Part shown: in pieces, positions 1 to 9,967 of the stretch
Layout of the letters: each line of letters opens with the position of its first letter
Numbering within the stretch: position 1 is the stretch's first letter
From: Costus lasius
Lineage: Eukaryota > Streptophyta > Magnoliopsida > Zingiberales > Costaceae
Direction of reading: 5' to 3'
Assembly (NCBI GenBank): GCA_027563935.2
Contig: CM050454.1
Location: 52,604,596-52,668,595, forward strand
Length of the DNA: 64,000 nucleotides
Notes under the pieces: model-generated
Database searches by the model: none
What the model was told of the DNA's origin: nothing
What the model saw: only the letters and a program-made list of their open reading frames with translations
Position numbers and translations under genes: made by a program

Positions 1-959
1 GGAATTACACGGGCCGTATTTTTCAGACGTTTTCGACCAGAGAGTTCAGCCAATTTTACGGTAGTTCCGTACCACGGTATCATATTTTCGAGACAACATC
101 AGAACAGAACACGCGAGCAAAAATACGGCACTACCGTAAAATATAACACAGCCGTATTTTCAAGTCAAATTCGTGAGTTTTGCGGGTCCGATTCTTGCGC
201 GGACCATAACTTTTGATCCAGAGCTCAAAATTGAGATCTGAAAGTTGCTACAGACTTGTCTTTAAGAGGAGAAGACACACGCACCAAAAGGGAGAATTTT
301 GATCAAGAATCGAGGGAGCGATCGCCAGAGAGGTGGTTAGGGTTTGGCCTCGCGCCGAGAGGCGTAGAGGGCACCTCATGCCATGATTTTCACACAGAAG
401 CTTCACCTGGAAGAGAAGACAACATCCTAGAAGTTTCAGAGGAAAAGGAGTTCAATCGGAGAAGGAATCAATGAAAGAAGCTCTCGGGCACTGTTCACAG
501 CGAGTTTCCTTGCAAAATACGGATGTAATTTGTATTACAGCCGTGGTGTATTTTTCTAAAACCTCTTTTCTAGTTGATTTTCGATCTTCTGGAATTATGG
601 ATTATTGTATCTTCTTCTCCATGCAAGCTTAGATATATCTTTGGGACATGGGGGAGTAATTCCCTTTGATTTTCTTAATGACTAGATAATCTTTTGCTTT
701 CATCATGATTATTCTTCTTTGATAATTTTACCTATGTGATTATTGTTCTAAGTTTCTCCTTAGTTTACTTTTTATCATCATGAATAGAGTTCTTGCATTA
801 AGGACTGAAAGGTGACATGCTTGAGAATTGGAACCGTAAAATTGATTAATAGGAACTCACCGTAAGAAATTAGGTTAAGTTCTTATTTCTTTATTTGAGA
901 TGACTAATTGCCTTGATGATGATTATGAACCTAGGATTAATTTAGTGTGTCAAACGTGG

Positions 960-1200
960 AAATCTTGCACGAAAGTGAGGATCGAAATGTTGGAGAACCA
1001 TAGGTATAACTTGTGTTGTGTCTCGGATGCACGAAAGTGATCCTCAAGATTCCGCTTGAGACAATCAACCTAGAATTCGGATGCACGAAAGTGATCTTGA
1101 GTTCTTTGATTGATGATTTACTTATCATTAGCCTGAGATAAATCTTGCGTGAAAGTGAGGATTGGTCCCTGCATGATTGTCTGCACAAAAGTGAGATAAT
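960..1200 (+). repeat. Five interspersed copies of a GCACGAAAGTGA motif
   Basis: The 12-mer GCACGAAAGTGA or a one- to two-base variant occurs near 967, 1029, 1083, 1146 and 1182. Each copy is followed by variable sequence such as 'ggatcg', 'tcctc' or 'tcttga'. Spacing is irregular, about 36 to 63 bp, so this is a dispersed motif within the LTR rather than a clean tandem array. Confidence 0.75.
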
Positions 1201-1492
1201 CCCTTTATGAAGTAAATTAAGTCTTTATCATGATAAGATTAGTCTGACGACCTTTTATTTAAATCTAGTCATTGAAATCAAGGTGGATGAAACCCTAGCC
1301 CAGTTCTCTCTCTGATTATCTTTTAGCGCACTTTTCTTACATAGTATACTTCCATTATATTCGGTTTGCTTAGCTAGTGAGAAATCAATTATTTGGTACT
1401 TAACAATAAGGTCTCTGTGGGATCAATATTTTCTTTATTACTTCGAGTATCCGTGCATTTGCGGACACTACAAGTTTGGGACAACAAGTTTT

Positions 1493-1684
1493 TGGAGCCG
1501 TGCCAGGGAGTGACAATAGCCCTGTACGCCAATACCTTTGGCCGTGACCCCTGAAACGAGTCTACCTGCTTGTATTTAAAATTGTGTCCTTTCGGATCAC
1601 ATCAAGTTTTTGGCGTCGTTGCCGGGGATTAGTCCTAGGTACACGCCAAACAACTTGGGATACAACAAGTTTTTGGCGCCGTTG
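1493..1684 (+). promoter_or_regulatory. Three successive PBS-like sites (tRNA-Asp type)
   Basis: Three copies of the junction 'aagtttttgg' occur in 190 bp. Copy one, 1493-1509, is TGGAGCCGTGCCAGGGA. Copy two, 1611-1628, is TGGCGTCGTTGCCGGGGA. Copy three, 1674-1684, is TGGCGCCGTTG and then stops. The complement of the plant tRNA-Asp 3' end is TGGCGCCGTTGCCGGGGA, so copy two has one mismatch. One functional PBS is normal; the other two look like duplicated or recombined copies. Confidence 0.7.
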
Positions 1685-1863
1685 TATTATGATATTTTGA
1701 TATTCTGATGAGCTATCTTCGATATGGTTGTAGTATACATGATGACATATTTAGTGTTTACGATGATATTTTTTTTTGATATTTTGTGATGATGATGAGT
1801 ATACTCGTGTTTTATATTGTTGATGACTTGATTAATTGATAATGAATGGATTCATATTCATGA
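1681..1863 (+). repeat. Left arm of a long inverted repeat
   Basis: Reads as the reverse complement of 2221-2416 along its whole length with only a handful of substitutions. One length difference lies where this arm has a T-run near 1770 and the other arm has an expanded (AT)n tract. The arm starts right after the third PBS-like copy, at 'gttgtattatg'. A transcript across both arms could fold into a hairpin of about 180 bp with a loop of about 355 bp. Confidence 0.9.
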
Positions 1864-2220
1864 TTAGAGAAAAACCCTATCATGTGAGATTTATTTCTTC
1901 AATGCATATCTATCTATGAAATTTGACATTGGTTGATGCATGAAATTTTGGGTAGATGTATTATTTGACGAATAAGATCTAAGGTGAACATATTCTTTTG
2001 AATAAAATGAGTATATGAGTATGATTTTGGAATTAAGATCAATTGATCAACCTAGTAGATGTTAGTCTATTTTTGCTATTTGTTGGAAAATAAGAATCCA
2101 AGATCCACAAAAATAGTGAGAGACTCCCCTACTTGGCACTATGTAAAATTGATAGTGGTACCTAAGACATGGGTTGAAGTCTATAAAAAAATAATGAGAG
2201 TGGAAAAGATTAAGACTCAA
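1864..2220. other. Spacer (loop) of the inverted repeat, no gene
   Basis: About 355 bp of AT-rich sequence between the two arms. It has no open frame of note and resembles no protein domain. Confidence 0.6.
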
Positions 2221-2416
2221 TCATGAATTTGAATCCATTCATTATCAATCAATCAAGTCATCAACAATATAAAACAAGAATATACTCATCATCATCACAA
2301 AATATCAAAAAATATATATATATATATATATCATCGTAAACACTAAATATGTCATCATGTATACTACAACCATATCGAAGATAGCTCATCAGAATATCGA
2401 AATATCATAATACAAC
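2221..2416 (-). repeat. Right arm of a long inverted repeat with (AT)n expansion
   Basis: Inverted counterpart of 1681-1863. It contains a dinucleotide tract of roughly 20 bases near 2311-2331 that is absent from the left arm. From this point to 5796 the recognisable coding and PBS sequence is on the minus strand, whereas 1-1690 reads plus, so the inverted repeat marks the change of orientation. Confidence 0.9.
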
Positions 2417-3279
2417 CTCATCGAAGAAGCATATGAAACAGAATAGCAGTGTCGGTGGTTATAGAGGTGTAGAAGCATCAAACTCAACAATCATCAAATG
2501 TAAAGTGATATATCTGTATAATCACATAAGGCTCAAACAATGCAAAGGATGTAAAGTGATAGATCTAAGAGAAGAAAAGTGTAGATAATCATATCAAATC
2601 AAATAATCACAGGAAAGTGCAAACAATACTCACAAAACTATATAGCAAGCTCTGACTGAAAATACATAAAGCTCAGATCAAAAATAGTGTCGGGGTAGAT
2701 GCTGCTAGGTCCAAGGATGTGCCTTTTGAAAATTTTACTTCCACAATTTAAGATACATAAGGCTCAGTCTAAAAATTGTCTCTAAAAATAATAATGATAA
2801 AAATAATTTTCTCAAGGGAGAATCAGAGATGTCGCCGGAGGTCTGAAAAGGATGCCGGTGGAAAAAGCTGATGTAGCTGAGAAGCAGAGGTGGAACAGAG
2901 GCTGGCTGAAAAGCTACTAGCAGTGATAGTGGTGTCGATAGTAGAGTGAGTAATCTCTAGTGGCCTGCTAGAGAATACAGTCCTGGAGGTGAGATCATCG
3001 GCCAGTGGGTGTGAGAGATAGCACTGCATAGAAAAAAGAAATCAGTCACTAATGAAGAGTCTGCTGCACAAATAAAATAAATAGAATAAGAGGCAGCAAA
3101 AGAAGTAAGAATCTGCAGATGGTATAATCCAGTGTCGACGGCTAGATACAGTGATGTCAGATGCAGATGCAGTGGTGGCTAGAGGTGGAAGACAATTGCT
3201 CTTGATGATTTCTGAATCTGGAGGCAAAATAAGCAATAACTGGTAGAAAGCAAACTGTGCTGTTTTTGAATTTTTTATG

Positions 3280-3735
3280 AAAAGTAGCCATACCCTAGAA
3301 TAAAATTTAATGATCCAAATAGAAAATGGACAGAACCAAGTTGTAGAATAAGATATGTTCTTTTCAGACGTATGAAAATTAAAGGATCAAAATCTTTCAG
3401 GAATTTAGGGTATCAACAGAAAGAAGGCTACTCATATTACAAAACTGCAAAAACTGCACAAAAGTTAATTAAATTTGAAAAGTTGCTATGTGTCCTAGAA
3501 TGATCGGAAAATATTTTCATGAAAATAACTATTCCACGAGATAGAACGACACACAAACTTCATATTCCAAGTGAAAAATCTGGGTTTCAACTTATTTAAG
3601 CATCTTAAAAAGTTGCAGCAAAAGTGTAAATCAGATTAGTCAAAAGAAAACTGCTGTAGAAATTAATCATAATCAAAAAGTTGCTATATGTTTTAGAATG
3701 ATCCATGAACTTTAAAATTCAGAAAAAATATCCAG
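3280..3735. repeat. Degenerate direct repeat, about 200-bp period
   Basis: A phrase of the form 'aaagttgctatgtgtcctagaatgatc' occurs near 3281, 3478 and 3677, each time followed by degenerate text mentioning 'aaaata' or 'aaaatt' runs. The spacing is close to 198 bp both times, suggesting an old three-copy tandem duplication. Confidence 0.5.
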
Positions 3736-3854
3736 ATGATAGACAAAGATGAGTACTTCGATGTTGTGCCAAAGATCAAAATTTTGCTCAACCCAGTTTC
3801 TTAAAATCTCAGCGAGAAAACACCTACTCAATAAGCAGAAAGTAGCTTTAAAAT

Positions 3855-4045
3855 ACGGTACCGTGAAATGCTTTACGGCAGTGCCGTAATTTACAAAGAA
3901 CTCTCAGGGAAGAAATCACTCGAAATTATGACACATCAAAAATGTTACGGCAGTGCCGTAAAATACCAAAAAAAACTCTCGGGTGGAAATCGGACCAAAA
4001 ATACGGTGCCGTAAAATGGATTACGGCAGTGCTGTATTTTGTGCA
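3855..4045. repeat. Cluster of short quasi-palindromes, TTACGGCAGTGCCGTAA type
   Basis: TTACGGCAGTGCCGTAA has perfect 8-bp arms around one base. It occurs near 3883 and 3952 and in a mutated form near 4021. Related shorter palindromes 'tacggtaccgt' and 'tacggtgccgta' lie near 3854 and 4002. The same style of motif is at the left edge of the window and near 63850-63955. Confidence 0.75.
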
Positions 4046-4190
4046 AAAATTGTTTTCACCTACAAAAAGAGAAGAAAAATTAGTTCTAAAAATAAACTAA
4101 AATAAAAGAAACTAAACTCAGGTAAAAGTGCTTGGGTTGCCTCCCAAGAAGCGCTAATTTTAGGTCCATAGCTTGACCAAAACTCAAACA

Positions 4191-5522
4191 TCATGGTGAA
4201 GCAGGTGAATCAGTTCCAAAGTAGATAGCATGTATTTTCCTCCTTTTCCTTTGTCTAAAAAGTGTAGCCACTAATCCAAAAATCCAGAATTTCACATAAA
4301 TCACAATCAAAGTGGCTTTCTCAAATATGTAGAAATCAAAATCAATATATTCAATAATCTTCCTATGTTTGTCAGAGAGTAAAATCATTAGTCTTTTCTT
4401 CAAATTTCTGTCTTCGGCAATAGGACTTTGATCACAAGATATGAGTAGTGGATCATCAAAATAAGTTTTATGTCTTTCATTAGATTCCTCAATAAAGCAC
4501 AAATTTTCAAATATATTAGGAGATTTAACAAAAGATATGGGCAAAACATCAGAATGAGATCCATCAGTGTTTGTAACATTCAAATTTTTATCAATTTCCT
4601 CTTGCACTTTATCAAACAATTTATCAATTTCAAAATCATCATTAAAGTCAAGATGAGACTCTTCAAAATTAATTTCCTCATGCTTCCCCACAAATAATTC
4701 ATCATCAGAAGAGTCAAAATCAGAATCATATGAAAAAAAATTAATAGAATCAGAGTTAACCTCAAGAGATTTATCATTAATTTCAAAAATATCACCAAAA
4801 TCAGATTGAGGTACATGAATATCACAATTTTCAAATTCATCAGATTTAACCATAAATGATATATCATCAAAAGCATCAATTTCATCAAAAGAGGGTTTTT
4901 CAGATTCAATTTCCTCAAACTTTTCCATAATTACATTATTAGATAAATCAATTTCACAATCATCAAAATTAGAGTGAGATTCATGAATATTCACATAAGG
5001 CTCAATCTCAAAACAATCATAATCAGTGGGGGAATTTTCTAAATCAAGTTTTTCAGTTTCCAAATCAAACTCAAATAAACAATCTTATTGTGCTCTCTGG
5101 GTTTTCAAAATTTTAGAATTAGCAGTTAAAGATTCTACTTGAGAAGCAAGTTGACTAATCATCCCCTTAAGATGTTCAATTTCCTTACTTCTATTTGTTA
5201 TGATCTTCAATTTCTCAAGCATCGACTGTAAGCTAGAATTTCCAGTGTCCTCAAAGCATGGTCTAGAAACATGATCAGAGCAATCATCATAAAAAGATCT
5301 AGAATCTTGTTGATCATCTTGATACCATGATGAATTGTGATTTGCATGATATCTAAATTGACATTCATAAGTATAATGATCATTGGATTTACAAATATTG
5401 CATCTAATAGAAGGAATAGAGTGTAATTTCAATATGTCCGCAAGAGTGTATTGTGAATAATCTTCATGCTTACCTTGTGGCATGTATACCTTACTTACCC
5501 ATGAATTGTGATGAAAAGACAT
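4191..5522 (-). pseudogene. Zinc-knuckle plus acidic reading frame of element D, one in-frame stop
   Basis: The frame starts at an ATG at 5522 and codes 145 residues to a TAA at 5085-5087. It then stays open in the same frame to 4191, so this is one frame of about 443 codons with a single stop. Part one has a CCHC zinc knuckle, C41-x2-C44-x4-H49-x4-C54, the gag-type nucleic-acid-binding motif, then a helical and probably coiled-coil tail from about residue 96. Part two is very rich in Asp, Glu, Phe and Ser. It ends with a hydrophobic stretch of about 20 residues and a basic cluster, RQRKRRK, before the last 17 residues. The TTG at 5063 is not a likely start. Whether the stop is decay or is read through cannot be told. 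The product is probably the only protein of a non-autonomous Athila-like element. Confidence 0.6.
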
Positions 5523-5776
5523 AATTTAAAATCTATCAAAAACAGAGAGATAATCCAACACCAATCAATCAGGTTGATTTTATTTTTATTTTTATTTTTT
5601 TCAGAATATATAAAAAATAGAAATCACTAATAAAATCACAGATTTTAGAAATCAAAGCTCTGTCACAGTTTGTGAAGATCCAAAACCTGCAAAAACAAAA
5701 AACATAGTTAAATCTAAAACAAATAAAACCTAGTCTAGCAATACTAACAACTATTTTGATATTAACAAAACTAAGG
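5523..5776 (-). mobile_element. Untranslated leader of element D (minus)
   Basis: AT-rich leader between the inverted PBS and the ATG at 5522. It has homopolymer-like 'ttttatttttattttt' text and no open frame. This placement, PBS then leader then zinc-knuckle frame, is the normal 5' order of an LTR element read on the minus strand. Confidence 0.6.
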
Positions 5777-5794
5777 TCCCCGGCAACGACGCCA
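5777..5794 (-). promoter_or_regulatory. Inverted tRNA-Asp-type primer-binding site
   Basis: Plus-strand text TCCCCGGCAACGACGCCA is the reverse complement of the PBS at 1611-1628 and differs by one base from the tRNA-Asp 3' end. The 5' LTR that should follow at higher coordinates is missing: copia reverse-transcriptase codons of element C begin within a few bases. Confidence 0.85.
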
Positions 5795-5796
5795 AA

Positions 5797-6457
5797 AGAA
5801 GTGTTTTGAGATGAAGGACTGAGGGGAGGCCACCTATATCCTAAGCATGAGGATCTACCGGGATAGATCCAAGAGGCTCCTGGCCCTAAGTCAAAGTACC
5901 TACATTGATAAGGTCCTAGAGAGGTTCAACTTAGAGCAATCCAAGAAAAGATACCTTCTAGTGAGACATGCCCTTACTCTCTCAAAGAGCCAGTGTCCCA
6001 GCACACAGGCTGAGAGGGACGATATGAGTCGAGTGCCCTATGCTTCGGTAGTGGGATCGATCATGTATACAATGTTGTGTACTAGACCAGACGTGGCTTA
6101 TGCTGTGAGCATAACCAGCCGATACCAATCCAATCCAGATCTGCAGTACTGGGTGGCTATAAAGAACATCCTAAAGTATCTGAGAACAACTAAGGATTTG
6201 TTCTTAGTCTATGGGGGACAGGAAGAGCTCAGTGTTCAGGGCTACGCTGATGCGTCATTCCAGTCTGACCCGGATGACTTCAGATCATAGGCAGGCTATG
6301 TGTTCAAGATGAATGGAGGTGTTATATGCTAGAAGAGCTTCAAGCAATCCACCATAGCTGATTCTATAACCAAGGCTGAGCATGTCGCTACTTCTGAGGC
6401 AGCCAAGGAAGCTATTTGGATAAAGAAGTTCATATCTGATCTTCAGGTAGTTCCATC
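5797..6457 (+). pseudogene. Element C reverse transcriptase/RNase H, first block
   Basis: Begins with codons for a Cys-Phe-x-Met-Lys-Asp motif and an in-frame TGA at 5818-5820, where related copies have Leu, then the Tyr-Ile-Leu block. From 5847 to 6290 it is open and encodes the copia stretch with SQSTYIDKVLERF, the MYTMLCTRPDVAYA motif and the RNase H motif YADASFQSDPDD. Stops follow at about 6288 and 6330. The protein resembles the intact region of elements A and E, so family assignment is secure. Non-functional. Confidence 0.93.
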
Positions 6458-8251
6458 TATTAGGGAATACCGGGTGTAATTTAAAATTTTTGCAGTCCCA
6501 GGACGCAGCGGAAGAATCATTACGCCCGAAACATATTCCGGTCCCAAGGATCCATGCGAGAGAGAAGACACAAGGATGTGTTAGAGATGTACCTCTTTTG
6601 CTTGTCTAGTTGTCGAAGCCATGTTGAAGACGATCAAGTGCTCGCCCTCTACAAGTATCCACGCGTCGACTCCTTGATCGTTGCTCCCTTCCACGCTTGG
6701 TGCTAACCTCGGGAAGAGAATCAAGCCTTAGGGTTCCTTCACTTCTCTTGCGCCACCTCCAAGGATCATGCGCCAAGTGCAAGGAAGATGCCGCCAACTC
6801 CTTAACCTCTTCACTCCAAGAGAAGAGGGAGAAGAAGAGTTTCGGCCCTTAGGAAGCATAAGAGGAAGTTGCGCCACCAAGTCCTTCTCCAAGTCAAGCC
6901 AAGAGGAGAGGAAGGAGAAGACTTGCGGCCACTAATAGGAAGAAGGGTTGCGCCACCTTGATGTTGTCGCCCTTTGCCCTTGCTCTTGCCCCTCTATGTG
7001 TGTTCACGTCTCCAAGCATTCGAACCATTGAAAGGGGGCAGCTAGGGTCCCTTTTATAAGCCAAGAGGTGGTTTAGGGAGGGCCAAGATCATGCCAAGTG
7101 GGCGGCTAGGATGAGAGGGGTTTGTGATAAGGAAAGTCTCCAAGACTTTGCCATAAACCTCATTCAACCTATCCTTATTTGCCTAATAGCCATATCAGCC
7201 CAAGACATACCTTAGAGGCATTCTTTCCATCCAAGGAGAAGGGCTAGGCACAACAAGCAAGAGGTATTCGGCTAGGGTAAGGGTTTGGGTGCATGTAGGG
7301 TTTATGAGATAAGAAAAATCTCCAAGACTTTACCATAAACATCTCCCTACTTCTCATATGCGCCCAAGCTCTTTCCAAAAGAGTCCTCAAGCCATATCAG
7401 TCCCAACCCTTACAATAGAGGCAAGGTTTCCATCCAAGGAACAAAGGGGAGGCGCCTAATGCTTCCTTATGAAGCAACATGCGCCCACTTCATCCCATTA
7501 TGCCCTTGGCGCCAATGGGGTGAAACTCTTCCCCATTATACCCTTATTTGCTTATACCTCTTCTTGATAACTAGTTATTGGGCCTCATTGGATAATGAGC
7601 TAGCCCAAACTTCATGGCATGGGTTGATTAAGCCTTTGGATCTAACCCAATGCAACCCTAATCCAAATGTGACCAATCTAGGTCAATTTCGGGTCAACCT
7701 GCCAAAAATGAAGTTTGGCTCCAATAACTTTCTTCCAACTCATCAGGCCCATTGGCGCTGATGAAATCTTCCAAATGGATCCAAGTTATCCAATAACTTG
7801 ATCCAGAGGCTTCTAATTAAAGCAACGTCAAGAGTCTATTGCGTGTGACCCCGTAGAATCCATATGACGATGGCAATGATGTAAACATCACAAGTAGTGA
7901 GGGGTATCTAGCAACACATCACTACTACCCATGTCATAGGACTTAAGTCATTATGGCAACAACTCCTAACAAGCAACGAGGATTCCCATTGCATTATATA
8001 TCCCTTTGCCTAAACTGATATCCTGCCATCGGATTAGTCTCAAGTTTATCAATCCAATGCATTGGTCATGACTCAACAAGTGTGGCCACACATTCCTGTC
8101 ATGCACCAATAAGGTGGGGTGCCCTAAAGTGGATATCATGCTTCCTCTGAAGGAAGGGGCAAATCCTACTATTGGTCATCTATGTCTCTACGTGACTTAT
8201 GACATGCCCAATGACAGTCATTTTGGTCTCCCAATTACGGAGAGATGTAAG
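6458..8251 (-). repeat. 3' LTR of element B, first part
   Basis: About 1.8 kb matching 22566-24356 with scattered substitutions. It ends at the GTAAG target site where element A landed. Open frames inside, such as 7459-7761, are conserved in both LTRs only because the DNA is duplicated; they show no domains. Confidence 0.95.
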
Positions 8252-9947
8252 TGAAAGTCCCCTAAAACAAGGGGGCGAAACCCTAATAGTAGGCGCATAT
8301 AAAATTTTCGAGCGGAAGCAAGGGTTTCCTAGATCGATTTATATGTCATATGATCAACATTCAATACCTTGCAATGTAGATAGATCTAGAAGAAAGATCA
8401 TACCATTGCCATCACTTGGATGGTGCCTTGGAAGCAAAGATCGAAAGGGGTCTTCTCCAAAGGTAGCGCACACAAGGTGAAGATGACTTGCTCCTTTGAG
8501 TCCTTTGTGCTAGCAAAGTTCTTCAAAGTATCCTTGATCGCTTGAAGGGAATTGAGATGAGACTTTGCTTGTCGAAATTTCTCCAAGGCGTGAAGTCTTT
8601 TTGCCACACGAGAGAGAGGGCGACGAGAGAGAAGAACTTCGGCTTAAGGCGTTGAGGCGTTCAACAAGAAGTGGCATTACATGCTTTCTAAAAATAGAAA
8701 TACATAAAGCCATGCGCCCACTCAATGAAACCGCCAAAACGCCTACATGCGTTGAACCAAGCGTTCACTCATGTGAACCGGTTCAAGCCAATTCAATCCA
8801 ATTGCATTTGGTTCAAAGTCCAAACCAAATCAGCCCAAGCCATGATCTAGATCACATTGAACCAAATGGTTCAAGATCTAACCGTTCATCTCTTGATGCT
8901 CCTGATCTCACCGATCTAGCAACAATTCTCTCGATCGAAGCTTACCGATCTCAAGCCCTAATCAATCAAACATGATCAGACCAGATCTCACTTACAATCA
9001 GAGATTAAATCCCTTTAAACTGAACCAAAACAATTCAGTCCACACGATCTGACTTAAGTAAGCCATATCATCAAATTGTGCGACCCTAAGGGTTTCCTTT
9101 AAATGTCGGTAACGATAACTTACGTTATCACGATCAGTGAGGGGTATCTAGCAACACATCACTGTCTCCCGATATAAAGGAAAGAGTCTTCCAAGATTAC
9201 ACCCAAACCACAGCACAAGTGTGAATCCACTTCACTAGGCATACTTGATTCCTTTGCCACTGGATGTTCTTATTGGACAAGCGTGTCAAGCCTGTGACTC
9301 CAATATGATGAGAATGATTAGATCAGATGAACATAGTCATCTGGGTATGGCCATACACTTTCTCAATCATGTCATCCAGGGGGGCCCCTTTAGAACATCA
9401 CACTCCTATTAAGGAGACGGCAATCCTATATCTATCACTAGTGTCCTAACCTGACTCATGATCATTATCCAAGATAGTCTATAACCATTATGTTTCAAAT
9501 GATATTGAACTACCTCAAAACAATGACAATCGTCATTTAGAAACACAAGTGATCTCAAGTCAGAGGAAATATGCCACTTGTTGCATACAAGGATTATTCA
9601 CATTGTGACAAGCAATTGAATATCCTAGTAGGGTCTGTCCAGTACATCCAATGTACCTATGAGTCTACATCTTATTCCATGCTTGAAGCATCCTATAAGA
9701 TTAGAACACATATTAGTCTCAATCATATCAAGGCTGTCTCATGTTCACCAAGATATCTCGACCAAGGACTTAACTGCATGTCAGCCAAGCTGAACAGCAT
9801 TGAGTCATTATTCAGAAGTATACATATGACAGCAGATGATGTAACAACCTGAATAACAACCATTGCCTTTATAAACATTAGAGTTTATACATGATACTGA
9901 TACAATCCCGAGGCCTCAAACATTAGCCTTAAGGGCATACCCCAACA
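8252..9947 (-). repeat. 3' LTR of element A
   Basis: 1696 bp, starting TGAAAGTCCCC and ending CCCCAACA on the plus strand. The polypurine tract lies just beyond 9947, so this is the 3' LTR in element sense. It contains the conserved 30-bp LTR motif at 9135-9164. Confidence 0.97.
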
Positions 9948-9966
9948 ATCTCCCACTTGCACTTAA
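9948..9966 (-). promoter_or_regulatory. Polypurine tract of element A
   Basis: On the minus strand the text AAGTGCAAGTGGGAGAT lies directly before the TG that opens the 3' LTR. This purine-rich block is where plus-strand DNA synthesis starts in LTR elements. The same block precedes the 3' LTRs of elements C and E. Confidence 0.85.
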
Positions 9967-9967
9967 T

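Larger units (their letters stand above)
1..1690 (+). mobile_element. Athila/LARD-like LTR and leader (element D, plus-oriented half)
   Basis: Non-coding sequence that reads like the 3' part of an Athila/Tat-class Ty3/gypsy LTR followed by its primer-binding region. At about 1417-1465 the text runs from a 'tctgtggga' block to 'ccgtgcatttgcgg', the usual approach to the LTR end in this class. It is followed by copies of the tRNA-Asp-type primer-binding site. The first 200 bases carry 'acggcactaccgtaa'-type quasi-palindromes also seen at 3.9 kb and 63.9 kb. The left end lies outside the window, so the TG terminus and TSD cannot be checked. A short open frame at 256-474 has no recognisable domain and is not called. 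Class assignment is inference from these motifs. Confidence 0.6.
2417..4190 (-). mobile_element. Non-coding 3' internal part of element D (minus)
   Basis: No credible coding region; the short open frames at 2823-3029 and 3042-3236 lack recognisable domains. Downstream (minus strand) of the reading frame at 4191-5522, the sequence at 4129-4165 carries a 'gcttcttgggaggcaaccca' block. I associate that block from memory with the region after the gag-like ORF in large plant retrotransposon derivatives. Two internal repeat groups are listed separately. Confidence 0.5.

Noticed and set aside
4470..4697. Plus- and minus-strand frames overlapping the acidic frame of element D (4470-4697, 4580-4918)
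   Set aside because: Low-complexity shadows (Leu/Ile or Lys/Phe-rich) of the Asp/Glu-rich frame.
7459..7761. Open frames inside the LTRs of B (also 22714-22905, 23468-23869, 8565-8975, 15986-16396)
   Set aside because: They recur only because LTRs are duplicated. They have no domains, and differences between copies do not respect codon positions.
9135..9164. CRISPR-like or phage attachment repeat
   Set aside because: The motif recurs because it is part of LTRs in plant retrotransposons. There is no array or spacer structure, and the genome is eukaryotic.
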